From NCBI RefSeq assembly GCF_017307055.1, contig NZ_JAFLEQ010000016.1:219826-283825 (forward strand): a stretch of DNA of 64,000 bases, given 5' to 3'. How positions within the stretch are numbered: the first letter of the stretch is position 1; every line of letters begins with the position of its first letter. This DNA comes from Corynebacterium mendelii (GTDB taxonomy: Bacteria > Actinomycetota > Actinomycetes > Mycobacteriales > Mycobacteriaceae). Both the position numbers and the translations under genes were made by a program. A model generated the notes under the pieces. That model made no database searches and had not been told where the DNA came from. It worked only from the letters and a program-made list of their open reading frames with translations. Below are positions 8,697 to 17,741 of the stretch, piece after piece.

Positions 8697-9554
8697 TCAG
8701 CTGCTCAAACCCGGAATGTAGGGAAGCCCGGGGATCATCCGGCGCAGCGTGTCGCCCAGGGTCGGCGGAGCCGGCTGCGGGGCGTAGGTGGGGAACTTCT
8801 CGGCGTCAACCAGCGGGGCCGGCTGGCCGATGGGGCCTGGAACAGGGGCACCGGAGTGGCGGCGAATCCAGTCGAGGTATTCGGCCACCGGCACATACCA
8901 GCCGATGGTTCCCTCCACGGAATTGTTGTCCCCGGCATTGCTCATGGAGGCGATACCGGCCAGCTGGCCGTCGATGAACAGCGGGCCACCGGAATCACCC
9001 CGCTGGATCAGCCCACCCTTGATGAAGGTTTCGATCAAAACGGCATCCGGCTCCGGGGACGGAACATGGACAACGCGCCGCTGCACCTCAGCGGTGGCCT
9101 GCTGGACCGGCATGAACGGGGTGTTGACCGCCCCGCCCCAGCCGATGATGGTTCCTGTCATCCCCTGGGCCAGATGCACCCCGGAGATCGGGACCGTCGG
9201 CATGCGGGACGGCTCGTAGAGCTTGACCAGGGCCAAATCGACGCTCGGGTGCAAAATCACCGATTTTGCCTGGTGGGCTTCGCCGAAATGCTGGCCCCCG
9301 ATGGAGATGAACGACCGGTTGCCCTGCCCGATGCAGTGCTTCGCCGTCAGCAGTGTGTCCGGGGTGATCAAGGTGGCGGTACAGCTCATATTGCCGATGG
9401 CGATATGCGCCGAGGAATCGGCCATCGGTCCGGGAACCGCATTGGTGGCCTTGATCAGGGCACCCGCCGGGGCGGCGCCGAGACCTGCTGCCACAGCCAG
9501 GGCCGTGCCCGCGGCAGCGATCCGGTAGCGCGTCTTATCGGAAAAACTCAACAT
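8697..9554 (-). CDS. Secreted trypsin-like serine protease
   Basis: ATG at 9554 with GAAGG 10 nt upstream gives 285 residues beginning with an export signal (MLSFSDKTRYRIAAAGTALA..., likely cut near the AGA at about 30-32). The chymotrypsin-fold catalytic triad is complete: His73 in LTAKHCIG, Asp106 in HPSVDLALV and Ser188 in QRGDSGGPLF. No transmembrane anchor is seen after the signal, so it is probably released or held in the cell envelope; the last 50 residues are Pro-rich. Its target is unknown. Similar proteases are common in corynebacteria and mycobacteria. Confidence 0.88.
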   Translation of the reverse strand: MLSFSDKTRYRIAAAGTALAVAAGLGAAPAGALIKATNAVPGPMADSSAHIAIGNMSCTATLITPDTLLTAKHCIGQGNRSFISIGGQHFGEAHQAKSVILHPSVDLALVKLYEPSRMPTVPISGVHLAQGMTGTIIGWGGAVNTPFMPVQQATAEVQRRVVHVPSPEPDAVLIETFIKGGLIQRGDSGGPLFIDGQLAGIASMSNAGDNNSVEGTIGWYVPVAEYLDWIRRHSGAPVPGPIGQPAPLVDAEKFPTYAPQPAPPTLGDTLRRMIPGLPYIPGLSS

Positions 9555-9860
9555 CAGTAAGGTGCCTTCACAATGAAAAAAACAAACGGAAAAAACAAAT
9601 GGGTGCCGCCCACGCCGACCCCGGCCGGGCACCGGGGTGTCTACGCCTGTACATAGCGCTTGTCACCCGGGATGCTACTTACTGCAGGTCGGCACCGTGG
9701 CATGCCGGCCGCAGACAGTGGCGCCCGGGTGGCCGGTCAGGAACAACAGTGAAAAAACACAACACCAGGCACACCTGTCACACAAGCCATCACGTGCATC
9801 ATGTGCAACACTACCCTGTCGGGGCCGGTGGCTTCCACCGTGAAAAAACTCCGGTGGTCT
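9555..9860. other. Intergenic region between protease and FNT genes
   Basis: 306 bp with no convincing gene. It carries the upstream region of the protease (minus strand) and, near 9836-9855, a short stem CCACCG / CGGTGG around an A-run that could help end the FNT transcript. Several short repeats of GTG/CAC (for example at 9770-9810) are seen without clear meaning. Confidence 0.4.
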
Positions 9861-10688
9861 CTACTTCTCGTTCCGGTGGCCACCTGTGCTGCTGGCAGTG
9901 GTTACCGCCCGGGAATTCAACAGCCCCTTGAAGCGGGCGAAGCGGAAGAAACTGACCAGCAGCAGCCCGCCGATGAGGTTGGCCAGCGCCACCCACCAGA
10001 CAAAAGCCAGCCAGCTGATCACGGTGATCGATTCCGCCCCGGCGAATAAGCCGCCGAAAATGAACAGGGTGTCCAGCACCGAGTGGATGATGCCGGTTGC
10101 CGACAGCAAAAACCCGCCGATGGCGCTGGCGATGATCTTCGGGGTGGTTTCTTTGCCGTGCTGGTGCATCCTGGTCACCAGGGTCAAAATCATCCCGCCC
10201 AGTGCAGCCCGGACGAAGTATTCCGGTTCCGGGCTCATGTGCGCGTAGTGGAGTGCTTTGTCGATCAGATAGCTGTGCATGTCCGGGTAGCCGACCGCCA
10301 GCAGCCACATGATGATCGCCGCACCGATGACATTGCCGGCAAAGGTCAAAGCCCAGAAAGCAAGCAGCGACCGGCCGGGCATTTTGCCTGCCACCACTGC
10401 TGTGACCGGCACCAGGAAACCCTCGGTGAAAAGCTCTGAACCGGCCAGGAAAATAATGACCAGACCGATGGCGAAGGCCATCGACCCGAGCATCGCAGAC
10501 CCGGTGGCCTCATAGACGGAGTATTCGGCCAAAAGTCCCACACCGATTTCCAACGACCCCATAATCCCGGTGAGAAGCAGCACCAGCGGGGGCCTGGACA
10601 GGCGGGTGACTCCCTCATTGAGTTGCTGGGCCGCGGACGCCGAGATTTCCTCGTCGACAACCGGTGCCGTGGACTTGTTTTCGGTCAT
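9861..10688 (-). CDS. Formate/nitrite transporter (FNT) family membrane channel, divergent YfdC-like branch
   Basis: 275 residues from ATG 10688. Six membrane segments are visible, with the FNT-type first helix (PLVLLLTGIMGSLEIGVGLL), re-entrant segment FLAGSELFTEGFLVPV and LTFAGNVIGAAIIMWLL. Classical FNT channels for formate, nitrite or hydrosulfide have His-x-Val-Ala-Asn-Met around the central histidine; here it reads IIHSVLDTLFIF, so the histidine is kept but the Ala-Asn is changed. That points to the YfdC-like branch of unknown substrate. It stands alone between two exported-protein genes. Confidence 0.8.
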   Translation of the reverse strand: MTENKSTAPVVDEEISASAAQQLNEGVTRLSRPPLVLLLTGIMGSLEIGVGLLAEYSVYEATGSAMLGSMAFAIGLVIIFLAGSELFTEGFLVPVTAVVAGKMPGRSLLAFWALTFAGNVIGAAIIMWLLAVGYPDMHSYLIDKALHYAHMSPEPEYFVRAALGGMILTLVTRMHQHGKETTPKIIASAIGGFLLSATGIIHSVLDTLFIFGGLFAGAESITVISWLAFVWWVALANLIGGLLLVSFFRFARFKGLLNSRAVTTASSTGGHRNEK

Positions 10689-10860
10689 GGTCCTGATCTT
10701 TCCCGTCCTGCTGGTGGAGCACGCATCACGGAGTTTTTGGCTTTTTACTGGTCACCGCGCACCGTACGGTCTCGCCCGGGCAAAGGGGGCGATTGTGTGT
10801 GTCACTGCCGCGCGGATGCACTGCGGGGATTGTAGACCCGGTGGCGGCCGATGGTTAAAA

Positions 10861-10925
10861 AAGAAATACTGCAGCACCCACCGGGCCGGGTTTGCCACCT
10901 GACAGCGCAGCCCGGCCCGTGGGTG
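10861..10925 (-). terminator. Terminator of the surface phosphatase gene
   Basis: Long GC-rich stem: CACCCACCGGGCCGGG (10875-10890) pairs with CCCGGCCCGTGGGTG (10911-10925), one bulged base. On the minus strand it is followed, after CTGCAG, by a T-rich tail (complement of the AAAAAAGAAA at about 10857-10866). It lies just downstream of the phosphatase stop codon. Confidence 0.7.
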
Positions 10926-10951
10926 GGGGAGAACACCAGACCCGCAGGTTT

Positions 10952-13039
10952 TTAGAGTCCGATGAAGGAAGCGGCAATCCCGTAGCGGCCAAGCAGTGCG
11001 ATGAGCAGCCTGAGGAAGGGGGCAACCACAGCCTGGACCGCGGGCAGGTTGATCACACCCATCTCAATCAGGGAGGGGACGGCCGCCAAAGGAACCAGGC
11101 TTGCCGCAAGTGCAGCAGGTGCTGCCACCGCAGCAGTCTTCAGTCCCGCCTGAAGATCAGATTCGGGTTTCGGCGCTCGGGTGATGACAACCGGGGCCGG
11201 GGTGGCGGTGACAGTGGATGTCAGCGGTGCGGGTTCATGGGTGACGGTCACTGTCGGGGCAGGTTGCTTGACTGTTTCAGTCTCCGTCTTGGTGGCCGGT
11301 GTCACGGTGGTGGTTGTGGTCTCCGTGACGCACTGCTTGACCATAACCGGAACCTTCAGGTGGCGCACGACATTGTTGTCCAATGTGACAGCGATTTTCT
11401 GCACTGTGCCGCCGGGCTTGGAGGTGTCGGCGGGCTCAGTGATGACCGGGGTGCTGCCGTGCGGCAGCCCCGTGACACCCTGTGCGGCGGCTACTGTCTC
11501 GCCGGTGCACACCGAGACCTGTTCGGTTGCGACAACCGGTGTCCAGATTTCGTTCGGGCGGGCATCAGCATGGTCGGATGTCCCGTCCAACGGCAGGCAG
11601 GCCTGGAGTTCTTCCAGGGTGTAGAAGTGCGACCCGTCGGCGATGGGCAGGCACTTTTTGCCGAAGAAGGTTTCCTTCTCGTTGAGCAGCATGCGCACCA
11701 GGATGATACCCGCCTCGTTGGTGAATGCGTCCCACTGGATGTTGGAGGCCATCGGCACCGCAACCGACGAGTTCCAGCCGTTGTCCGGGGTGTACACCTC
11801 GCCGGGGGCGGTGGGGAACCAGGTCTCGGGGGTTTGCAGGATCGACTGCACCGGGCCGATGGTTTCGCCGTGGGTGAAGTAGAACCTGCCCTTGATGTCG
11901 CTTTGGCCGGTGGTGGATTGTTTGACATCGGTCAAAAGCTGGGTGACCAGCGGCTCGTAGATTCGGTAGCCGTCTGTCGAGGTTGCGCGGCCGGGGCCGA
12001 AGGTATAGAAGCTTTTCGCGTCGTCGATCAGCCTGAATTGTTTGGCTGTCTCGTTGCTGAACAGTTGCGCGAAACTCCAGGATGAGGGGGCTTTTTTGTT
12101 CATCGACGACAAGCGTGAATAGCCGTCGGCACCGTGCAGATCCTCGGCCAGGTGGCGGATCTCGCGTTCATCCATGGTATCGACGTAGTCTTCGCTGAGC
12201 ACCTTCAGCGCGACGTGTCTGGCGGCCTGTTTGACCGCATCGGAGGTTTTGATCCTGTCGTAGGCGGTTGTCCGGTCGGGAAGCTTCCGGGCGCGGTGGT
12301 AGGCCTCGTAGCCTGCCGCGTTCTCGTTTTTGTACATGACCATCAGCGTCGAACGCCACGAAAGATCGTTGGTGTCTCCCTCGTAAACGTGCGGGTCGAC
12401 GTGCACGTGTCGGGAGGTGTAGCCCATGGCATCGTCCAGGTTGCGGTTGGCTTTGTGCAGGCCTTTGGCGAAGTTGATGCCCGACAGCTGCGAGCGGCCC
12501 TTCGGGGAGGAATACCACTGCAGGGTGTTTTCTTTGTTTACCTGCGCGACCTTTTCGTAGAAGTCCTGGTTTCTGGTGTAATTGCGTTTGGCGATGTCCT
12601 GCCATTCACGTTTGCCCAGTTCGGTCAGGGTGCCGGTAGCGCCGGAATCCGGTGGCTCCAGCTTGTCGTCGGCCGGCATACTGTCGGTGATCTCGGTTAA
12701 CTTCCGGGTGTCCTCGCGGACCTGGCGGCCCAGGTCGGTGACATTGGCCGGGTCGGCTTTCTCGGCCTTGTCGATGACCTTGATGATTGAGTTGTAGTGT
12801 TTGGTTTTCACGTTGGTGCGGGAGCCGTGGCGCCCGAGCAGCGTGGTGTAGGCCATCGTAAACCCGGCCGGCGGCTGGGAGACATCCTCCGGCTGGCCTT
12901 GGGGAATGTAGTACTGGGCGAATCCGTACTGGGGATCATCGGGGGTGGTGTCGGCTGTTGCCCGGGGAACGGCCACACCGGCGGTGCACAGCGCCAGCGC
13001 GGACACCGTGGCTGCGACAGAACGCGAAAACGTGTTCAT
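10952..13039 (-). CDS. Cell-surface histidine acid phosphatase-like protein (MINPP/phytase type)
   Basis: 695 residues from ATG 13039, starting with a signal peptide (MNTFSRSVAATVSALALCTA..., cut near residue 29). The catalytic phosphohistidine motif is RHGSRT at 70-75, the branch 2 histidine phosphatase signature (RHGxR). A second motif, HGET near residue 390, takes the place of the usual HD or HAE proton donor. The catalytic domain runs to about residue 500; then follow a Cys-containing region, a Thr/Pro-rich stretch (TETTTTTVTP and TSTVTATPAP, about 570-625) and a hydrophobic tail ending GRYGIAASFIGL, which suggests a wall-spanning linker and a membrane anchor. A role in releasing phosphate from organic phosphates outside the cell is likely. 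Confidence 0.75.
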   Translation of the reverse strand: MNTFSRSVAATVSALALCTAGVAVPRATADTTPDDPQYGFAQYYIPQGQPEDVSQPPAGFTMAYTTLLGRHGSRTNVKTKHYNSIIKVIDKAEKADPANVTDLGRQVREDTRKLTEITDSMPADDKLEPPDSGATGTLTELGKREWQDIAKRNYTRNQDFYEKVAQVNKENTLQWYSSPKGRSQLSGINFAKGLHKANRNLDDAMGYTSRHVHVDPHVYEGDTNDLSWRSTLMVMYKNENAAGYEAYHRARKLPDRTTAYDRIKTSDAVKQAARHVALKVLSEDYVDTMDEREIRHLAEDLHGADGYSRLSSMNKKAPSSWSFAQLFSNETAKQFRLIDDAKSFYTFGPGRATSTDGYRIYEPLVTQLLTDVKQSTTGQSDIKGRFYFTHGETIGPVQSILQTPETWFPTAPGEVYTPDNGWNSSVAVPMASNIQWDAFTNEAGIILVRMLLNEKETFFGKKCLPIADGSHFYTLEELQACLPLDGTSDHADARPNEIWTPVVATEQVSVCTGETVAAAQGVTGLPHGSTPVITEPADTSKPGGTVQKIAVTLDNNVVRHLKVPVMVKQCVTETTTTTVTPATKTETETVKQPAPTVTVTHEPAPLTSTVTATPAPVVITRAPKPESDLQAGLKTAAVAAPAALAASLVPLAAVPSLIEMGVINLPAVQAVVAPFLRLLIALLGRYGIAASFIGL

Positions 13040-13590
13040 TAAAAAAGCTCCGGCAGAAGGTGGGGGGAAGGATCAAAGGGGGAAAGCGGAAAAAACCGCC
13101 GCCGTGGCGTCGATCAATGCCCGCGACAGGTGTTCCACCGGTAACTGTTGTCCGGTGTGGTCATCGACAACAGCGTTGTCGAAGAAAATTCACCAACTGT
13201 TGAAGTGGCGGGAGCGTGCGTTGCCGTGTGTTTTCCCGGCCGTTACCGACGCATGTGTCTGCGGGGGCCGGAAAAGACAAACAACCTCCCACCGGCATCT
13301 GCTGCCGTGGTGGGCATCCGGAGAATGCATGTTGTCCCCGCCCCAGGCTGCGGCCATGACGGTGCGGGGATGGTGCGCGATGAAAAACATGGGGGAGCTT
13401 TGGTGATGACACAACTGCACCCCGGGTCATCCGGCGGGCCTGCCCGCAAAAAGAGGCGGGAACACAGGCCGGATGTTTCCGGGGTGGGGACGGTGGTGCA
13501 CCAGTTATTGTCTTGCGGGCCAACACCACTGGCGCGGGTGGGCTGCCGCGGGAAAAGCCCGGTGGGGCCGGGTCAAGGTGGAAGTGTGGT
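13040..13590. other. Intergenic region between phosphatase and DUF402 genes
   Basis: About 550 bp, both flanking genes leftward. It should contain the phosphatase promoter and the end of the DUF402 transcript. Several overlapping open frames exist but none has a good start, ribosome-binding site or recognisable protein pattern; no strong hairpin with a T run was found. Confidence 0.35.
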
Positions 13591-14133
13591 TCAGTGACCC
13601 ACCGGGGCGAAGACGAGGCTGTCGGGATCGGCCCAGGACAAATCGATGCCTTTGGTGGCCAGCCAGCGCATGGCATCATCACCGTGGCGGGTGATGCCCT
13701 CAACGGCGGCGAGGGTGGCGTCGATGGCTGCTTCCGCATCATCGGCGGTGATCAGGCCCGCCGAGGTGGCCGCCGATAGTTCGTCGATGTCGAGGACCTC
13801 GATCGGCTCGCCGGTGATGTTGACCAAATCGACATACAAATCCCTGGTCGACCACACTGCGCCGTCCCGGTTTATCTGGACGACATCGATGTAGTAGTCC
13901 TGCCGGGTGTCGACACCGTCACGGAAGTGGAAAATATTCGCCCGCAGCCCGAGATCCGGCAGAAGCCACGATTCCAGGTAGCCGAATTTCGGGTGGTCGG
14001 CCTGCCGGGCCATGTACAGGCCGAAATCGGTGATGGTGTACGTGTCGACCCGGCGGGTAAAACCCTTCGGGTCAATATTCGTCTTCGTCGAGGTGTCGAA
14101 GGACTCCTGTTTGACGGGATGCAGATCAGTCAT
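13591..14133 (-). CDS. DUF402 family protein
   Basis: ATG 14133 (MTDLHPVKQE...) gives 180 residues; an upstream in-frame extension was rejected because it looks non-protein-like. The core YIDVVQINRDGAVWSTRDLYVDLV is typical of DUF402 proteins, some of which are nucleoside di-/triphosphate phosphatases or RNA-related (FomD-like). The acidic triad expected for metal binding may be represented by DVVQ, DLYVDLV and VLDID, but this is inferred. Genes of this family are found next to typA in corynebacteria, which fits the neighbourhood. Confidence 0.75.
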   Translation of the reverse strand: MTDLHPVKQESFDTSTKTNIDPKGFTRRVDTYTITDFGLYMARQADHPKFGYLESWLLPDLGLRANIFHFRDGVDTRQDYYIDVVQINRDGAVWSTRDLYVDLVNITGEPIEVLDIDELSAATSAGLITADDAEAAIDATLAAVEGITRHGDDAMRWLATKGIDLSWADPDSLVFAPVGH

Positions 14134-14309
14134 CGTATGTCTTTCATCCGTGGGGCTGGTTGTGCTGTCGCAGCGTCGGTGCCACCGGTGCACCCGCAAC
14201 GGGTGTGTGAATGGATGGAGTTGTGTGTGAAAAAATCTTCGGTTGTGGGTTCGCCCCCACCAGGCGGCTGTCACTTTCTCCATCGCCGCCCGGTGGGGCC
14301 GGTATTACG

Positions 14310-15026
14310 TCACCGGACCGTGAAAAATCCCACAGTCGGTAAGAATCTGCAGGTGAACTGGGATTGGTCGGAGGTTGTGGTCACTGCTCCCTGCAGCAGC
14401 GCCACCACCGGGCCGGATCCGGTGTCGGCCAGTCCGTTGAGTGTCGCCGGGCCGTCCGGGTTGATGGAGTTGTAGGTCAAACGCGTGGTGCCGCTGCGGA
14501 AGCTGGCCAGATTGACCCAGGTGACTTCCATGGGCTCTGGCTGCGTGGCAGTCGCGGTGCCGGTTCCCAGGGCGGTGAACACGAAAGCGGTGTGCCCGGC
14601 CGGAACCCCGGGAAGCGGCAGATCGGCAGGTCCGGGAACCGCGATGGCTGTGCCCACCGACCGCAGGCTGCCGCCGATACAGTTGTCGGCCACACTCGGC
14701 CAGCCGAACTGTGCGAACCGCGGGGCATTGTCCGGAAGAGGGACACCGGGGGTGCCGGAGCCTTCGAAAAAACCGGCGGCGGCTTCCAGCATCCCGCTGA
14801 CCCGGTCAGACAATGCCGGTGCCCGGGATGCCACCCGCATGGCTTCGATGACCTGCGGGGTGGGCCGTCCCAGCGGATCGACCAGTGGGCCGCCGGTGAG
14901 GGGCGACGATATCGCCGCCGGGGACGGCAGCTGCCCGAGGGGTGGTGGGGCGGCGGCAGCGGTCGCGGCACCGGCGAGAACAGACAGTGCCGCGGCTATC
15001 GCCGAAAAAACCAGACGGTGTCGCAC
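14310..15026 (-). CDS. Exported protein of unknown function
   Basis: 238 residues from ATG 15026. A clear signal peptide (MRHRLVFSAIAAALSVLAGA, Ala-rich to about residue 26) is followed by a Pro/Ala-rich segment and a C-terminal domain with two cysteines (DNCIGG and FTCRFL) that probably form a disulfide. No enzyme motif was recognised. It resembles small secreted proteins conserved among corynebacteria and mycobacteria. It is transcribed away from typA. Confidence 0.65.
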   Translation of the reverse strand: MRHRLVFSAIAAALSVLAGAATAAAAPPPLGQLPSPAAISSPLTGGPLVDPLGRPTPQVIEAMRVASRAPALSDRVSGMLEAAAGFFEGSGTPGVPLPDNAPRFAQFGWPSVADNCIGGSLRSVGTAIAVPGPADLPLPGVPAGHTAFVFTALGTGTATATQPEPMEVTWVNLASFRSGTTRLTYNSINPDGPATLNGLADTGSGPVVALLQGAVTTTSDQSQFTCRFLPTVGFFTVR

Positions 15027-15680
15027 GAAAATGGGGTCCTTTGTCCAAAAAATCGGGGATGGGCGTCAACGGGGCGGGGCAGTGGGAAAACACCGGCCGC
15101 CGGGTGGCCGGTGGCAGGTAGTGCACGGTGAATGCACAGCTGCCACACAGGCCACTTTAGTTCATTTCAGTAACAACCCGGAAGTTTTTTCTTGCAACTT
15201 CCTCCACCTGCCGTCTGCCCCGGGCGGGTGACAGGTGGCTGGAGGGGCTGTTCTGCCCGGTATGTCGCTTCAGTATCACGGTAGTGTTACAAAACGGTCG
15301 CGATAAGGGGTGTGGCGGGGTGGGACAGGCAGTGGAGGCCGCGCCCCGCAGCGGCCGCCCCGGTGGCCGCGCAGCAGGGGTGGGGTGGCTTCGAATCTGA
15401 GGGTTGCCGGCTGGCGGGTGGGTTTTATCACCGTCAGCGGGTACTCTGGTCCACCGGCTGTGGCAGCAGGCCAGCTGACCTGTGCCATACCTGCCGTCGC
15501 CGTGCCGGAAAAGTTCTTTTCCCCAGTCGGCGGCCGCTGTCGGCTGCACCGTGTAAACAGAGTTGCCGGCGCCGGCTCTTTTGAAAAACCATCAGCCATC
15601 CATTTTTTCTTTCAAGCCCCCCACCGGCGCCATGTGCCCGGTAGGTGCCGGGGCTTTGTCCAGGAGTTTAGATCTACACC
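15027..15680. other. Divergent upstream region of the exported protein and typA
   Basis: 654 bp without a convincing gene; it must carry the promoters for both flanking genes. An AT-richer block at about 15160-15200 and one at 15270-15310 are the best promoter candidates. Open frames here are G+C-driven and lack starts with ribosome-binding sites. Confidence 0.35.
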
Positions 15681-17591
15681 GTGTCCCACCCCGAGTTCCG
15701 CAATGTCGCCATCGTCGCCCACGTCGACCACGGCAAAACCACCCTTGTTGACGCCATGCTGCGTCAGTCCGGTGCCTTCGATTCCCACACTGAACCCGTT
15801 GACCGGGTGATGGACTCCGGTGACCTGGAGAAGGAAAAAGGCATCACCATTCTGGCCAAAAACACCGCCATCCACCGCAAGGGCCTGGCCAAAGACGGCC
15901 GGGATCTGATCATCAACGTCATCGACACCCCCGGCCACGCCGATTTCGGCGGTGAGGTCGAACGCGCCCTGTCCATGGTCGACGGTGTGGTGCTGTTGGT
16001 GGATGCCTCCGAAGGGCCGCTGCCGCAGACCCGTTTCGTTTTGGGTAAAGCCCTGGAAGCGAAAATGCCGGTGATCATTGTGGTCAACAAGACCGACCGG
16101 CCCGATGCCCGCATCGACGAAGTCGTTGAGGAATCCCAGGATCTGCTCCTGGAGCTGGCCTCCACCCTGGAAGACCCGGACGCCCAGGCCGCCGCCGAAC
16201 ATCTGCTTGACCTGCCGGTGCTGTATGCCACCGGCCGTGACGGCAAAGCGTCGACGACAAACCCCGGTAACGGCAACGTGCCCGACACCGAGGATCTGCA
16301 GGCCCTGTTCGACGTGCTCTACGACGTCATCCCCGAACCCGCCTCCGATCCGGACGGCGCGCTGCAGGCCCACGTCACCAACCTTGACTCCTCGTCCTTC
16401 CTGGGCCGTATCGCCCTGGTTCGGGTGTATGCCGGAACACTGAAAAAAGGCCAGCAGGTCGCCTGGATCCACTACGACGACGAGGGCAACCAGCACACCA
16501 AAACCGCGAAAATCGCGGAGCTTCTGCGTACCGAGGGCGTGGAGCGGGTTCCCGCCCAGGAAATCATTGCCGGTGATATTGCGGCGATCTCCGGTATCGA
16601 CGAGATCATGATCGGTGACACTCTGGCTGATCCGGACAACCCGCAGGCCCTGCCGCGGATCACCGTCGATGAACCGGCGATTGCCATGACCATCGGGGTC
16701 AATACCTCCCCGATGGCCGGTCGCGGCGGCGGCAAGAAACTCACCGCTCGGTTGGTCAAAGCCCGCCTGGACCAGGAACTGATCGGCAACGTCTCGATCA
16801 AGGTGCTGCCCACTGAGCGACCCGACGCCTGGGAAGTGCAGGGCCGCGGCGAGATGGCGCTGTCGGTGCTGGTGGAAACCATGCGCCGCGAGGGCTTCGA
16901 GCTGACCGTCGGTAAACCGCAGGTGGTCACCCGCACCATCGACGGTAAAATCCACGAACCCTACGAACACATGGTCATCGATATCCCCTCCGAGCACCAG
17001 GGTGCGGTCACCCAGCTGATGGCGGCGCGGAAAGGCACCATGCTGTCGATGGACACCACCGGCAGTGACTGGGTGCGCATGGAGTACCGGGTTCCCGCCC
17101 GCGGCCTGATCGGTTTCCGCACCACCTTCATGACCGAAACCCGTGGCACCGGTATCGCCAACCACTACTCCGACGGCTACGACCTGTGGGCCGGGGAGAT
17201 CAAGGACCGGGCCACCGGCTCCCTGGTGGCTGACCGCACCGGGCAGATCACCGCCTACGCCCTGCAGCAGCTGGCCGACCGCGGATCGTTTTTCGTCGAA
17301 CCCGGACACCAGGCCTATGAGGGCATGGTTGTCGGCGCGAACAACCGCGACGAAGACATGGACATCAACATCACCCGGGAAAAGAAACTGACCAATATGC
17401 GTTCGGCCACCGCCGACGCCACGGTCACCCTGGCCAAAGCCAAGGTGCTTTCGCTGGAAGAAGCCATGGAATTTTGTGGCAAGGACGAATGCGTTGAGGT
17501 CACCCCGGACATTATCCGGGTGCGCAAAGTGATCCTGTCCGCCTCCGAGCGCGGCCGTGCCCGGGCACGCGAAAAGCAGCGCAACAGCTAA
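15681..17591 (+). CDS. typA: Ribosome-associated translational GTPase TypA/BipA
   Basis: 636 residues from GTG 15681; AGGAG lies about 14 nt upstream. GTPase motifs are all present: G1 AHVDHGKTTL, G3 DTPGHADFGGEVERAL, G4 NKTDRPDAR. Later come the EF-G-like domains and the TypA-specific C-terminal domain (RGLIGFRTTFMTETRGTGI, with ADRTGQITAYALQQL). Length is as expected for the family (about 610-640). TypA binds ribosomes and helps assembly or translation under stress and cold. It heads the rightward block with the lpqW-like gene and mshB, the same order as in mycobacteria. Confidence 0.95.
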   Translation: MSHPEFRNVAIVAHVDHGKTTLVDAMLRQSGAFDSHTEPVDRVMDSGDLEKEKGITILAKNTAIHRKGLAKDGRDLIINVIDTPGHADFGGEVERALSMVDGVVLLVDASEGPLPQTRFVLGKALEAKMPVIIVVNKTDRPDARIDEVVEESQDLLLELASTLEDPDAQAAAEHLLDLPVLYATGRDGKASTTNPGNGNVPDTEDLQALFDVLYDVIPEPASDPDGALQAHVTNLDSSSFLGRIALVRVYAGTLKKGQQVAWIHYDDEGNQHTKTAKIAELLRTEGVERVPAQEIIAGDIAAISGIDEIMIGDTLADPDNPQALPRITVDEPAIAMTIGVNTSPMAGRGGGKKLTARLVKARLDQELIGNVSIKVLPTERPDAWEVQGRGEMALSVLVETMRREGFELTVGKPQVVTRTIDGKIHEPYEHMVIDIPSEHQGAVTQLMAARKGTMLSMDTTGSDWVRMEYRVPARGLIGFRTTFMTETRGTGIANHYSDGYDLWAGEIKDRATGSLVADRTGQITAYALQQLADRGSFFVEPGHQAYEGMVVGANNRDEDMDINITREKKLTNMRSATADATVTLAKAKVLSLEEAMEFCGKDECVEVTPDIIRVRKVILSASERGRARAREKQRNS

Positions 17592-17608
17592 ATTCAGCAG
17601 CACAAAAC

Positions 17609-17641
17609 GGGGCGGGGAGACAACATGTGTTTCCCCGCCCC
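17609..17641 (+). terminator. Hairpin downstream of typA
   Basis: Perfect 10-bp stem GGGGCGGGGA (17609-17618) with TCCCCGCCCC (17632-17641), without a following T run. It lies 18 bp after the typA stop and probably ends or attenuates the transcript. Confidence 0.6.
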
Positions 17642-17741
17642 GGCCGTGCCTGTCAGGTCCGCCCGGGAAAGTACGGGGTGTTTTTCCCCTACCATCACAG
17701 CGTCCGCCCCCGGCGGTGGTGAGGCGGTAACATTTTCACCC

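Noticed and set aside
15310..15810. Overlapping + strand frames upstream of and into typA
   Set aside because: G+C-driven frames that run into typA in another frame; Arg/Gly-rich without pattern.
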